NCBI GenBank assembly: GCA_029207755.1
Contig: JARCOQ010000002.1
Coordinates: forward strand, 41,612,244 to 41,676,243
DNA: 64,000 bases
Direction: 5' to 3'
Origin: Chamaea fasciata
Lineage: Eukaryota; Chordata; Aves; Passeriformes; Sylviidae
A model generated the notes under the pieces. That model had not been told where the DNA came from. It made no database searches and was given only the letters and a program-made list of their open reading frames with translations. Positions 13,758 through 29,000 of the stretch are shown here, in pieces. Positions within the stretch are counted from its first letter, which is position 1; each line of letters begins with the position of its first letter. The position numbers were made by a program, and so were the translations under genes.

Positions 13758-15866
13758 TTTGGAATGGAAAGGTTATATCAGGTTCACAAAACTCTCCATG
13801 TTCTTGGAAGTTCATGAGGGAACCAACCTCAATTTTGTATATAAGGAGTAGAAACAATGAATGTCACCAACCCCATATATCTACTTCAGTGGCTTGAAAG
13901 CAGCTCAACTCTAAGGATATTAAAAGATAAGGATTTTACAGACTTATTTTATCAGGTATGGAGGTTACTTCTTCTCTGGCTTTTAATTGCAATAGCAACC
14001 CGTGGACGTCAATGGCCAAGCACTGTTTTATACTAGAATGTTTTCTCAGTAATCCAAGAAATGTTACTATTTGTCTTGCTCAGATGCACAGTTTCTGTGG
14101 CCTAACATCTAGTTGAAAATTATAGCAGAAACTTGATATTACGCTTTAATTTTCTGTTTGTTTGGGGTATTTTTTCCCTTATTTTATCTTAAAAAAATTA
14201 CCTCATCAAACCCAGGCTGCCCTAGGACTAGACTGAAAGAAAAAGTGTTGTAAGGAAGCACACAGAGATGTGTCAACACCTACAGCTTTTAACAGAGCTG
14301 ATAGCAGTAAAGTTCACAGGCATGAGGAACTTGTTGCAAATTACCTGCGTGAAGGCCAGCCCAGAGTACGAGGCCAACACATCTTTTTTGTAATGGAAAA
14401 GAGTGAGGAGGCTCTTTCTAACTATCTATTTAGGATGGCTGCAGTCTATTTGTGATTCTGGGGCTGGACCCTGAGAATGAGCCGCAGCAAAGCTCTTGGA
14501 GCTGCTTTGTAACTGAAGTCAGCTGTTGCCATGTACATTTGCTCCACTGTCTTAAGGCTCCTTGAGGCTGTGTGTGTCAGTGGCACCAGGGAGTGTCCCT
14601 GTGCTTGGGAATTTGCCTGATTACTCTGCTAAATTGCAAGAATGGTCTCTGGTATATTTTTGGCCCAAAATTACTGTCCAAAACAATTCCTGAGCCCGGC
14701 TGGACCCTGGGAGAGAGCAGAGGCCTTTCCTGTAGGCAGCTTGAATGCGGCCATGCAGGTTTAGATGTCGGGTGACTCTCACGGCAGCAACGCGGCCTGT
14801 CCAGTGCCGCTGGGCCTCAAGGACAAGAGCTACGCCAAGCGTGCTTACTGTACTTTTACAGGTGTAGCTTTAGAGGAAATTGTTCTTTCTGATACTTAAA
14901 AGTTTTCTGCTAAAGATTTCCGCAGGGAATCTATCAAAAGCATCCTCCCTGCAACTTCCTTGAGCCCTTGCCAGACAATTTACAGAGCATCAGGTTCCCA
15001 GGCCTATTCCACATACAGAAAGCAGAAAAATCAGTCAGCCAGAGACTTTGCTGCAAAGCTCTGCTAAAAGAGTATGTTCTTCTTCTCTGATAGATCCCCT
15101 AATCATAAACACAAGTAGTCTGAGTAGCTGGCTGTGTTTCAAGCAAGGTTTTTTATTTGCAGCCAGGACTGGGGAGAGAATTTGTAACTGAATTAGCAAG
15201 TTGATGAGACGATGTGTTTCAGAAGCATTTTACAGCTTTTAATTCCCAACCATGTTAACGGATTAACAGACAGTATTGCTTTGGCCAGTGAGATTGGACC
15301 CTTTCTGTGCAACACAAAAGTTCCTCTGCCCTCTTGCTCTTACCATCATACCCCAATGGCCCTTAGCCCTATCCATATTACTGAGAGTGGACATGTGAAA
15401 ATTTTATCCCATGTTCCTTTAAGACCTGTAGGCACCAGAGGTTGTTCTGTTACCTGGACACCCAGGTGCTGCACAGAGCAGCTTAGTAATTTCCTAAACT
15501 CCATGGCTGATTTTTCCCTCGTGTCCCATGGGGTACAGTTTTGCTAAGATTGTATAGAATGTCATGGTGGGGACAGTTGCCTATTTTCCTGTTTTGTTTT
15601 TTAGCACATTATTAAAAACTACCAGGAAATCTTGGCCATTTGTCCCTGATGTATCCAAATGCATGCAATAGTCCATGTGGATTCTATTTGCCTTGATATC
15701 TAGCTCGCAGAAGAAATGCTGGCTGGGGATGAAATGTCATTAAGTACATGTAACAGGTGTTTCCAAATTCACTAGCAGTCAACTCCAATTAAATATTCAA
15801 TCTCCTGACACAGAATGCTTTTCTTTCACTGCTTAACACAAAAGGTCACAACTCAATTCTGTTTGA

Positions 15867-15895
15867 AATCTCAGAAGCCATGAGCTTCTGAGATT
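15867..15895. repeat. Perfect short inverted repeat (12-bp stem, 5-nt loop)
   Basis: The left arm aatctcagaagc pairs without mismatch to gcttctgagatt across the loop 'catga'. It lies inside the E2-E3 intron, about 3 kb from the nearest exon. At about 29 nt it is too short for a microRNA precursor. Confidence 0.85.
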
Positions 15896-18800
15896 AAAAT
15901 TACTTTCTGCATGATTTTTCTCAGGTAGCTTTACTACCTTCACGATACTTGTACCAAGCATATATTTCATTCACAAGGTTGTAATAATTTTATATTCTGA
16001 GAAAGAAAATGTCTCCCACCATCCGAATCAGTTTCTATAATGTTGGAAGGATCCAGAATGCATCTGTACTTGGTAATGGTGGAGCCTTGATTGAAATGCT
16101 GCTACAGACACAGTTGATTTAGCTGTGAAGTATCATTAGTCTTTGTCAAAACAGATTTCACTGGCAACAAAATCATTAATTGTTTCTGCACCATAGTTAT
16201 ATTGTTAATCATTTAAGTCCATAATTACATGGTGTACATTAACTGGGCAAAGCAGAAATGCTGTTAATTATCATGCACAGCTATTTTCATTATTTAGCTT
16301 TTGCAATGAAGAGTTTATGTAGGCTTCACATGGCACACAATAGTCTTACAAAAATAATAATATGATCAGTCAGGGGGGCTGTAGTTTCTCCAAATTTTTG
16401 TCATTTAATTATGAGCTAGCTATATATTTTCCCTTTAGATTTATGGGCATGAAATGGATTTATCTACATTGTGAATTATCTGATACTAAATCACTATTGT
16501 AAAAAATGGGTTAAGTTCCTATTTCTCCTCTTTGACTCCTTCAAGTACTGTAGGCAGCTAGTTCTGATATTGTTCAAGTTCTGCATACCCTATTTGAGCA
16601 TTTAAATTTGGTAAGATAAATCCTCTCCAGCATTTCACACATAATATGCACTGTGTTAAGTAGGTATTTTAAATCTCCTTAATTCACACTAAAATGGCAA
16701 TTTCACTTTTCCAACTCACACTGTGAAAACTAACAACCCCCAAGGATCTGTGTTTTAGCCCCAATAGAAATCTGCAGACAAAAAAGAAAAAAACCTGCTA
16801 GCCAACACCTTTGAATACCAGTGACCAGGTCTGTCATTTGCACTACGTTAATGAAAATACCAATGTGTGACAAACACAGAGAAGATTGTCAGGAAGACAT
16901 CACAGTTGCCATGAGTCTTGCTTAATTAATGGACTCCACATTAGGCATTCTCAGAAATCAAAATTTAGAAATACAAAACACATTGTCTCTAAAGAAGGAG
17001 CCCATTCTTCTGGAGAAAAAATACTTATGAGTGAGATGGAAAACAAAATTATGCAGAAAAGCCAGTAGTTAAAACCATCATACAGTCTTCAGACTACAGA
17101 AACTTAAGTTTACTCTTTAATTTTCAGTAAACTTAAAAATATATTTTAGACATGTTATCCTTCCTCATATAATAGCTGTTTTCATAAAACATCTATTTCA
17201 GCCTGACTTAAGTAATCACAAGGGGTTAAGAACCCAAATTTTTTAAAAATACCTTGTATAACAAAATGTAAATTAATATTCAGAGAATTAACAGTGTTAT
17301 AACATTTACCTCAGACATTAGCACCACAGGTAATTTCTGATACCTGAGCAAAATTATGATTTCAGGTACATTGCTTAAAATGTAATATCTTTATAAAAAA
17401 ATTGCTGTTTGCATCGCAGCTATTTCAGAATGAGAGATATAATCTGATGATTAATATATAGCCATCTTAATACAGATGTCTTTATTTGGGCCATTGCACT
17501 GGAACGAATCAGTTATTTTGAATTATTTACAATTGCAAAGTTGACAAAATAGGTTTAATTTTTAACTACACAATATTGGTTTAAAATTAAATTCCATAAA
17601 ACATATATGGCTCCATATGAATTAGCACATAAAATGAAGAACACATTATTTTAAATGCATTTACCTGTTTCAAAGTTGTAAGAGAACAAAAAAAGTTCCA
17701 TTTCAATATTTTCTTTGGCACACAAGCTATTTACATAACACTTGGATTGAACTATTTGAGCACATCCTTATTTTTCAGCATGTTTTAAACTCATTGAAAC
17801 AACAAAAGTGTTCACAAAATGCTGTTACTCTCTTGAGCTCTATAGAAGTCCCACATTGGTCACAGAGCATGGGCTCTGCTCTGTGACTGTACCTAGACAC
17901 AGCACCATGGTGATGAACAGGAGAAAGGTTTCAGCAGCTCTTGCATCTGTTCTGCACTCAGAGGTGCATCCTTTTACCCAGGTCCCCATACAATTCCCAT
18001 CTGAAGTGCTGCTGTAAGGACAGCTTTAGTGTAAAAGGCAAGGCTAGTCACGGAACAAACCTTAATTTAATGCAGCATCCCTAATGAGAAAAACGATCCA
18101 TTAGCTTAGCTCCAATATTTTATATGCATACAGACATCATTGTTAGCAGCCATAATCACCTCCATCAATAATTATTCATTCAAAATTGGCATCTTCATCC
18201 AAAAAACATGTTAGAAACACATTTATAAATATTCCTGACACTGGTGGGAATGGATTCAGCACACCTTTTATCCTTTCATTACTTGATTTTGCAGACCTAT
18301 TTCCTGTATACTTGCCATTTTTTGCTGTTTAAAACCTAATTCAGTCTTATTGAACTATATTTCCCTTGAGACAATTCTGTGCAGTTTGGTGGAATCACAG
18401 CAACAGTTAATCACTTTTGCAGCCTCATGCCATTTGGGGCTTTCTTGAGTCTATGAACTGCTTTACCTCAAAACATTATTATGTCTTACAAAAATATGAC
18501 TATTAATTACTGTTTCTGGGATCTTAAAAAATCTCTATACATTCAGTGATAATAGGGTCATTCTATTCCCATTTTCCATTCTTTCTTGAATTCCTTCATT
18601 TAAATCTAAATTAATGACTAAAATGATCTTCTTACACTGCTGCTCCCCTCTGTAAGATTTAAGATTCTTCTCCTTAGCGAAAAAATTAGGTATTTGCATA
18701 ATTCTGTAAAATAAAAACCTGCAATGTCTATGTTTTACTGAAAGCATATTGAGTAAATGCAGAGTGTGATAGAAAGAAAGAGAAAAATGCTACAAAGAGC

Positions 18801-18914
18801 ATTTAAGCCACAGTGTCCTGATGTTAATAACATACCTTTGGAATTAGCTGCTTAACCAAGTGTGTAAGCACACACCAATTAATCTATACATCTATATTTC
18901 TTTTTTCTTTATAG

Positions 18915-19328
<414 letters not shown>

Positions 19329-19393
19329 TGAAGCATACAATCTTCCTTTGTTAATTTTCCTGGCAGTTTTTTGAAGTTCATTCTTCAGGAAGC

Positions 19394-19442
19394 CTTTTTT
19401 CTTTTTTTTTTTTTTTTTTTTTTCTTTTTTCTTTCTTTCTTA
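19394..19442 (+). repeat. T-rich pyrimidine tract
   Basis: It is almost entirely T with scattered C, including one run of 22 T. It begins about 110 bp downstream of the E3 donor. It could bind pyrimidine-tract proteins, but no function can be shown from sequence alone. Confidence 0.85.
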
Positions 19443-20429
19443 ATAGCCATGATAAGAGCAACAGGTAATCTGCTTTGAATTTCAGTCATTACTATTATTT
19501 TACCAATGTCAAAATGCATAAACCAGAAACAGTTCTCAGAAACAGCAGGTTCACGCAGGGGAAATTCCACTGGGTTGACTTCAGAAGAACTGTGTTGTTG
19601 CTAGATTGGTTCCATTGTGTTACAACCATGAAATGCACACAGTTGTGCTGAATATCTGCCTTGCATCAAGGCAGAAATTCCCTGAATTTCTCAACCTTTT
19701 AAGAAGTTCTGGAACTTTAGTGGGCAGTAGCTAAAACTTTTTAATTATATATTATGACCTAATCTTTCAAACTTAAAGGCTTCTTCATTTTAGCCATTTG
19801 CAGTGAAATTTTGAGTGTTCAGCATTGGCCTAATCCTTCTATTATTGAACTTAGCAATAAAACTGATACTGATTAAGATTGGATGTGCATTACTCCTCAA
19901 AAACCTTCTCATCAAATTGCAGGTATTGAAAAGGAAAATATAATTTTTTTGCTTAACAGAACTGTCTCTTTTATCACAAAATTCTTCCTTCTTAAAGAAA
20001 AAAAATGTGAATGTTCAATGAATGATTGCAGTAGCTTGTGGAATTTTTGAAAAGTTTGGGTGACAGAAACATTTTAATCCTAGAACCAACATAATCCATA
20101 TGCAAAGCCTTTTGCATTTTTTTTAAAGAGGAAGCTGAGAAAGCTGCCGATTTTCAGCTACCATGCTTTACTTTTGTCTCCAAAAAGAGATTACCTACCC
20201 AGTATTTTTTTGACAATTTTTTCCTATTTTTAGGCATGTCCTGAAATAATAGGAGCACTGAAATTACCGTTCAAGAGGATTTAAGCTTCTGTGTTTGTGT
20301 GATACACGTTAGTACAGTGGACTACACTGCAGACATTAGGTTTCAAGAGTAGAAGCATTTATTAATATTTAAAATGCAAATGATCTTCCTCCAATTGATT
20401 GTTACTTAAAGACAAATGTTCAGCAATAA

Positions 20430-20729
<300 letters not shown>

Positions 20730-20909
20730 TAGAGCAGCTATCCCTACCAACCACTCTCATAAGATGCTTGGAAATGTGAAATAATGTGATTTTTCAATTA
20801 TATGCAGTATAGTTTTGTGACTTCTGCAATAATTCAGCTACATTTTTACCCCCACAAGACCATTTGTTGGAGTTTTCAGTTTTTTAGTCTGTGGAAAGCT
20901 TATTGATCC

Positions 20910-20912
<3 letters not shown>

Positions 20913-20952
<40 letters not shown>
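20913..20952 (+). repeat. Poly(A) tract, 40 bp
   Basis: Forty consecutive A. Nothing upstream resembles a retrocopied transcript, so it is treated as a simple repeat rather than the tail of a processed pseudogene. Exact length may be uncertain in the assembly. Confidence 0.92.
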
Positions 20953-20953
<1 letters not shown>

Positions 20954-23689
20954 GTCCAAAAGAGATGCTCGGGGGAATACTGAAGCCAGTGATAATTAAA
21001 CCAGCATTGCAGTATTGATTCATATAAAGCTACAGTACTGATGTGATGTGCAGCATTGAAAGCCTATGATGGTAACATGGAGTCTTGCAGGTTTTGTTTC
21101 AGCTTATGGATTTGGCTGTGTGCATTTTGCTTTAGGGTCTTGGGTGGTGAGAAGGAAATGCATTTTTTAATCTGCTGACTTTCAGACGGATTATAAAGAG
21201 AAAATTTAACTTGAGGGGATGTGGTTGGAGCTTTAGGAAATAGCCTAAATAGCCATTCATATGCCTGTGCTGTCTCTATTGATTACTTCATTCTCATTTG
21301 CTTTCCTGCGTTAGTGTGGTTAGTATGTAATCCTCATCATTTGCCAGCTGGAAAGCAGGGAGCTTGACACCCCAAGCAGTGCATAATAAACAGTCCTTTC
21401 TCTTTTATTTCATGTCTCCAGCAGATGAAAGTTAAGCTCAGCTGATCGAAGTCAGTTTAAGTGTTTGAACACAGCTCTGAATAAATGCTGTGAGCCAGTA
21501 ACCCTTGCTTGAAAATTACACAGCTAATTAGGTCATTATTTATCTGATATGTGGAGATTAAGGGATTTTTAGAAGTCAAGAAGATGGACTAAAAATTTCT
21601 TCTAATTGCTTAATTGAAAGGAGATCTGTGTTCTGCATTTACATGCACCTTCACTGTTTTCAGTTTGGCAAAACTGAACTCAGTAAACCATTAAAAATTT
21701 TTTCAATGCTATTTGGAAACTATAATCAATATCCATTCAAAGGCAGTGTCTCAAGTGAAATAAGCTATTTATTGCAACAAATATCCCCATATAAAATCTT
21801 GCAAATCTGTTCTATTAGCTGCGAAAAGATGATTTATAAGATAAAAATTTCACTTAACAAACACATAGTGATTGGACCTTCACATCATGAAACTCATCAA
21901 GGAGTTCAGTTTAACCCAGTTTTCTAGATTTCTTCTGTAGACCCTGGAGAAAGAAAAGCAGCCCTATGCATCCTGTGTGAGATATGTGTGTTAGGATGAA
22001 ATAAAGCACACATTGAAGTATTTGCCTCTTGAACTCTAGAGGGGTCCAGCTGAAATGGCTAGAGGCTTGATACCTCCTTTTTAATCGATACTGTTCACTG
22101 AAAGGTTTCTAACTACACTGGTCTTACTATTTTTTTTTAAATGAGTATAGTCCCTCCTACCAATTATTTATATTCCCCTATATTTCACCCATAAACACAT
22201 TTTTAGTTCTTTTTATGGAAAGTTAAGTATTTTATTCTTGATACTCCAGTTGCAGTCCATCATAAGTTGAGGTGGTAACCACAATATACAGGTAAAAATA
22301 GTTCTTTCTACTAGAATAAAGCTGTGATGATACTTAAAAACATGATGGGGATGGACAGGCAGATTTATGTAGCTTTGTATTTATTACCTTGTTACATTTT
22401 TAAGAGTATCTAGTGGTTGCAAATTTTTTAGGTGATGGCATGCAAAAATTAATTCCCAAAGAAACAGAGAATGAAGGACTGGAATTGTTTTCTTAAGATT
22501 TTCAAAAAACTTTTACAAGCCATTGTATTGAAGTAATGAGATCAGATAGTTTAATGTAGAAACAATATTGGTCACAAAAATGTCATGGTTCTTTTAAATC
22601 ATCCTGTGAACACAGAAACTTTTTCAATATTTTATGCAAGTTCTCATTTTAAAGAGAAGACTCTATAATGAATTTAAAAGCCTATGGCGACAGCCCTTCT
22701 TTCACTTCAATCTTAAAGGGTCAAGAGATAAAAGAAGGAAAAACCAATGTTGCTCTTTTTATTTTTTTCTTTTCTTTCAAAATACAGAGAGAAACATTAA
22801 AATTGGCTACAAATACTAAATACTACTGCATATGCAAATTTTGAAGCTTAATGAAGATTTGAACGGTGTTGATCACTTTCTTTAAAATGGTGCAATTGAG
22901 GCTCTGCTTTCAAATGATTTCTAATCTCTGACACAGTATAGTGATTCTTAATGATACGTGCTATTCTTATGTGCTATTTCTAAAAATATTTTTCACAAAA
23001 CAGGGATAAAGATAAAATTTCAGCAGACAAGATTGACACAAAAGCTGTTTTCATAATATATAAATTAAGACCTAGCCTGAAACAATGGTACAAGAAGAGT
23101 TGAGTGCCAAGTCTAACATTTTGTGGGTTTGGAAGCAATGCATTTTGGTGTTGGAATCACGTGTAACTTTTCTGTCAGTGGTGATTATCTGGTTGAAGAT
23201 GAGCCTTCAGGACATTTTCTCATCATTTTGTCATTTCTGAGCAAAATGTCAGAAACTCTGAACACCTCTTCAGCTTGTTTTAAATCTGGATTGAAAGCAG
23301 AAAAGGAAAAATCATTTTCAAGCCAACATAAAGAGGAACTTTGATACTGTTAGCTCTTATATACTCATATTTTCTGGTTTAGATGCAGTGAGAGTTGTAT
23401 TTTCCAAGCAGATTGCTCTAGAAGGGAAGTAGTTAGTTTTAGCAGTTCTACTCAGAAAAGCCTAAAATGTCAGCTTGGTTGACTGCAGGGAAAGCTGCAA
23501 TGTTTCCTTATATGATAATAAAAAATATTTGTTAGTTCACTCTTCAATTTTCACTCGGAGTTCACATGTAGAAATTGAATGTAAACAAATGAAAGTCTGG
23601 GAGAAGAAAGTGTTCTTAGAGAGCAGATACCTTGTTAGACTTTCCGTATTTTTTCTATTTTTATGGGGAAAGGAGACTAGATTCTAGAG

Positions 23690-23798
23690 GGGGAAAAAAG
23701 AAAAAAAAAAACAAACAAACAAACAAAACAAAACAAAACAAAACAAAACAAAAAAAAAAAAAAAAAAAAAAAAAAACAGAAAAAAAGAAAAAAAGAAA
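23690..23798 (+). repeat. A-rich simple repeat: (CAAA)n, (CAAAA)n, poly(A)
   Basis: After gggggaaaaaag come about three CAAA units, then several CAAAA units, a run of roughly 26 A and a GA-interrupted A stretch. It is low complexity. The open frame through it is only lysine, asparagine and threonine codons. Confidence 0.92.
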
Positions 23799-25683
23799 TT
23801 TAAATGCAACCTTTTTCAATTGATTTAGGGCAGTGTTTCCTGTTAAAAATCAAGCTGTTTATGTGTTGCATAAAGTTTTAAATGAAAGTGATCTATTATA
23901 TGATAACTTTATAAAGAATTAGATGTAATAGATGTTAAGATGAGAGAAATATTTGGAAGTGAAGGCAGACGAAAGCAAGAAAATACTCTTGAAAGTGTGA
24001 CTCATTTACTACTACTCTCTTCTGGTTTTTTCTTTCTGTAAATTTAAATCTATGAAATTACATCTGTGTAAAGCAAAAAAAGAATGCATTGGTGGCTTTG
24101 TTTATGCTCTGCTCCCAGCCACTATTATGTAAATGTAAAAGAGCTGTGACTGCAGTGGAAAGAAAGGGTGACAAGTCAGGATGTGATTATGGACGTTCAC
24201 AGCTGTTGTTGATTCAAATGTTATTATATTTGACAGAAAGATAAAATTATGCATACAGACAAACTAAAAAGGGAAAGCATAATTTATGATGTTCTGCTAT
24301 ATGGCATTTTTGTTGAACATTTTTAGTTAAATGCCACTTATTTTCAGGATAGACTTGGGTCCCTAACAAATTATTTTCTAAGTAATAGTACAGTCATTCA
24401 GTAATTGGTAAAAAGAAGTGCTTCAGGGAAATTACTCTCATGCATAAAAAGGCTCAGTTCCAGGCTTCTTAAATCCATTTGTAATTTATGTAATACTAAG
24501 ATTATAGGATTTGGTATTTGTTTAAATAATCTAAGGCCCTTTGTTTTGGGGCTTTATAATAATGAATATTTTCCTGGAGTGCTCATCTCAGTGTAGGAAC
24601 AGACTCATAGACCAAATCTTGCTTAGCTAGAAACTCCTCTTGACTCAAATAAAAGCTGACTTGAGCATTAGGTTAAAAAGTCCTTTTTGCAGCATACATA
24701 GGGGAAGACAAGTGCCATCTGTTATTATATAAACAGTGTGTAGTGTTCAGCTGACACACTGCTGGTTTGCATGTATATATTCCTATTGCTGGAGGAAGCA
24801 AAGGAGTTGTTAAGTGAATCTAATGAGCATGGGAAGCTTCTCAGCCTGACACCATTTCCTTCCTTTCTTTTAGGGAAAAGTTTTATTTGCTTTAAATTTT
24901 TATGAAGAAGTTTTATTTTTGCTTAGGTATTACCTGTAGTTACTACATGCGTCCCAGGACAGGAAAATTTTCAACTAATGCACTCTAATCCATGAATTCT
25001 TGTGCATTCTTTGAGAAAGTAGTTTTCTTACTCAGTTATTGGATATATTTTTAAAATAAATCCACTGATACTACAGTTCTAAAATCATTCCTAATTCTTT
25101 AAGAAAGATGCTTATGGCATTTTACTTCCTTTAATATTTGGTACAACTTGCTGTTTCCATCTTTTATTGTGAACCATGTCTTCAAATATTGTATAGCATT
25201 TCTGAATATAAATCAGGTCAATTCTGGACTCTGAATTATGAAAGCAGAAATCTTACTTAAGCTTTGTGGTTGTGATGGTATAAGAAGTGGGTATTAGGGA
25301 AATGCTTTAAGATTCAGCTGAGTATTTATGGGGAGATTGTTTGACTGTTTCTCTTAAGAGTATAGGCTTATTGTGGACATCTATTTCATATATCATTCCC
25401 TAACATACGCTTTACCGTACATTGACTGTGTGAACTTTCTCTGTCTAACAGTAAATTCAGCTTTGCAGGTTTCTCTTTTGACTGCTAGAGGGTAGTCAAA
25501 CTTAAAAACAGTATCTGCTATTATAGTATTGATACTTTTATTTCTCATCTCTTTTAAAATAACAGAATTCAAATAAAACCCTTCTCTGAGATTTTCCCAG
25601 CCTCAAATATCTGAAAAATTAAGTATAATTGATTTTATTTGAGCAGTGCCATTCTGAAATATTGCAACATTCTTTTGTTCTAA

Positions 25684-26012
<329 letters not shown>

Positions 26013-29000
26013 TCCCTGATATAGCTCTTTTTGTTTTGTGTGTGAACATGGTATGTTATTTTTATTTTCTTCCATTTAATTTATTTTCGATCAACAAAGG
26101 TAACCATTTCTAATTGCAATATGGATTTAGCAGCTATAGTTGGCATATGTTTCAAGGCCATATAAAAACCAAACTGGTTGAACACTAGCTACTTGAAGTC
26201 AGCCTCGATAGAATTAACATCCGTTATTCTATGTCATCAGCTTTTTTCACAGAATTCAACCCTTTTTAGCAGTATTATGCTTACATTATCTGCATCAGTA
26301 TCTGCATCAATAATATGCCTACATTTTATGTTTTGTTTATTGATCTCAGCTACTAATTTCTGAGTAAGAAGCTGCTTGTAACATCTTTTTTCAACTGTCA
26401 TCACTTGGAGGCAATTAGTCCTTCATTAAAGTATTTTTTTATTAAAGCACCTTCTTATTTAGAAAAAATGTTTGTGTTTCTAGCATTATGCATTTCAGTA
26501 CTGCCTTCAAACTCACCAGTATTTTCTTTATCATGGTATCAGATGCATTCAGTAAAGTAGGAGAGTTTTTGATTCACAGGCAGGACATAATTTGCATTTC
26601 ATTCAAAATGTCTGGAGACACAAGTCAAGGTACCAACTTTGTGTTAAAATTGGCGGTATTTACCATTCTGTTTCTTTAACATTTAAGGCAAACAAAACAT
26701 ACATTTTCCAGTGTAGATTTGCCAAATTTCTTCAAAGCAAAGGAGCAACTAGCAGTTGAAAGGAGTATGACCTATGGAGTCTGACAATGATAAGGTGCAC
26801 GAGGGTGGGGGAAAGGCAATGCTCCGCAGAGTACTCAGCGCCCCATTTCTCACATTTGTCCTCATGATAAGGAATTAGGATGTAAAGCAAAGGGGATGAA
26901 GCTGGTGTAAGGGAAGAGTTGCAAGTGCAGATGGAGCCGTATGTCTGTGGATGAAATAACTAAGGAGCTACTTGTCTACATCTGTGACTGCAGAGGAGAC
27001 ATCATTACCACTATGCAGATAACCAGACTCACCCATAACTCATCTATTTAACCTGCACACAATGCCACAAAAATCAGTAGTTGTGACTGTATTACGGGGT
27101 GGTGAAAGGAGTATCATTAGAATCATTTCCATCCACAGCAAAGGAAGATTTGTACGTGCAGGGGAAAATCAGGTCAGTTATTTCAGTGACTGAATACAAA
27201 TTTTTGGTCCTTAATATTCAGTACCTCTTAGATTTAAAAACTGCCACCTTCATTGCTGAATGAAGTAGTAAGAGGACATTAAGGAGGTGAGAGAGGGAAA
27301 ATGACAATTAAAATGCTAATTTTATAGAAAAACATGTCCAGAACTCATAGAGTAGTTAAAGATAGAAGGCAGTGCTAATAAGAGAGGCTGATCTATTATC
27401 TGGATATATTTTCAGATAATACTTGGTTTTTATTTTACATTTCCGATAGATTGATATCTCCTTCTCAGTGTTTCAAACAACCTAAAAGTGGTAGGCAGCA
27501 CTGCAGTTTAGGATAGTAAGGAACTGCCCAATGCTGACAGTAAGGCTTTACTGAGTTAAAGCTAGGGCATACCTTTTAGGGTACTTTGGCTGCTGTCATA
27601 TATGTCCTAGCAGTGGGCACTTTGCTTTAAGCCTGCTTTATGGTGTTCTGTAGTGCCTTTCCCTTTTTTCTGCAGAGTATTCAATACCAACACAAGACAG
27701 GCTGTTATAATGAGCACTGATAGCCTGTGGAAGTTGATTTGTGGCAAATTTAGGCTTATTTCAGGTTTGTTCAATTGGCTAGACAAAAATACCTAGGAGT
27801 AATGGGGATGAAACATAAAGCAGTTAGAAGTAGCAGAGCCTAGTAAGACTAATAAGAGCAGAGAGGAAGAGCACTGCCACAATTGTAAGGATCCAGTGTG
27901 AAATCTTGGTTCCATCCCATCTAAAGACCAAGCTCCCAGACATTTTAGTGAAGCCATATTTTCATCTAACTGGGGGTCGGCAACTATCGTTAGGGTGGTG
28001 TGATCAAAACCATGTAGTTTTTCACATCCTACCTTCGAACATATTTCAAAAAGCAGAATAGGGGAAATCCTACCGGACTTGAAAATTGGACCAAATCTTC
28101 TTTCAAGCTGTCTCGACTGGCTGTCCATGTCCATGCCTTTCCTGAGCCTTTCTTTCATATGTGCTAAGCTGCTTGTTCTCCTGCTGCACCCCATTCCCTC
28201 TCCAGCCCCAGTGACAAACCATCAGTGCTGCTTACCTACTAAAAACATTAAGCAACACACTTAATGTTCTGGATAAAAATAAAGAACAAGCAATACCTCA
28301 CATTCATACCACCTCTTTCATGTATATCTATAGAGAGTAGCACTTACAGAAGAGGAGAAAAGCTTCCTCCCCCTGTGTTTTTGAACAGAAAAGAGTCGGC
28401 TGTAAATTTTAACTGCGTGTTTCAGTATTTTCTGAATTTTTTAAGATTTAGAATATGCTGCTTTTGCTATTTTGACTGCATCCCACATGGTAGTGTTTCT
28501 GTCACTGATCAGATGACTTATGTAACTGTCTGCACAGATAATTGCAAATATTGAACATGCAGTTTGAAATCCATGAAGGGCAGGCTAGCAAGCTCATTAC
28601 ATAAATTAGTCTAAAGACATAATTTGCTATGGAGGTTGTAAATTCTGTTTTAATTAATAATCATAATTTCCTATTTGAGTTATATGTAGACCACAAATTA
28701 CTTGATGTAGTTTACAAATAATTGCAAGGAGCATAAAAAAGTTAAACATTCAAATGCTATCTTTGGTCTGTTCAGGACTAGGGAAAAAAAAAACAAAAAC
28801 AATTTTTGAAATTAATTATTCAAATCAAATTATTCACTAAACTGTTTGAACACCTATTTCATTAGAAGTATTTTAGTCTTAATCCTCCTCCTACTTACAA
28901 AGATATAAATCAGGAGTTTTTTTCCCTGAAAATGTAGTAGCATCTGAATAAAATTGATGTGAGTGTGTGGAGAACCAGACCACATATTTTCTTTCACACA

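Larger units (their letters stand above)
12647..18914 (+). other. GRIA4: Intron E2-E3 (6.27 kb)
   Basis: Starts gtaagc and ends ctttatag. It contains an 18-C homopolymer (13740-13757), a locally GC/CpG-richer patch near 14690-14860 and a perfect 12-bp-stem inverted repeat at 15867-15895. No coding exon, RNA gene or classifiable transposon was found. The frames in 14270-15547 are not recognisable proteins. Confidence 0.85.

Noticed and set aside
20913..20952. Poly(A) as the tail of a processed pseudogene
   Set aside because: The upstream 200 bp are ordinary intron following the E4 donor, with no transcript-like sequence and no target duplication seen.
27793..28194. 133-codon open frame on the - strand, the longest in the window
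   Set aside because: No recognisable domain, composition like random intron, no splice context and no neighbouring related frame. A frame of this length is expected by chance in 64 kb.
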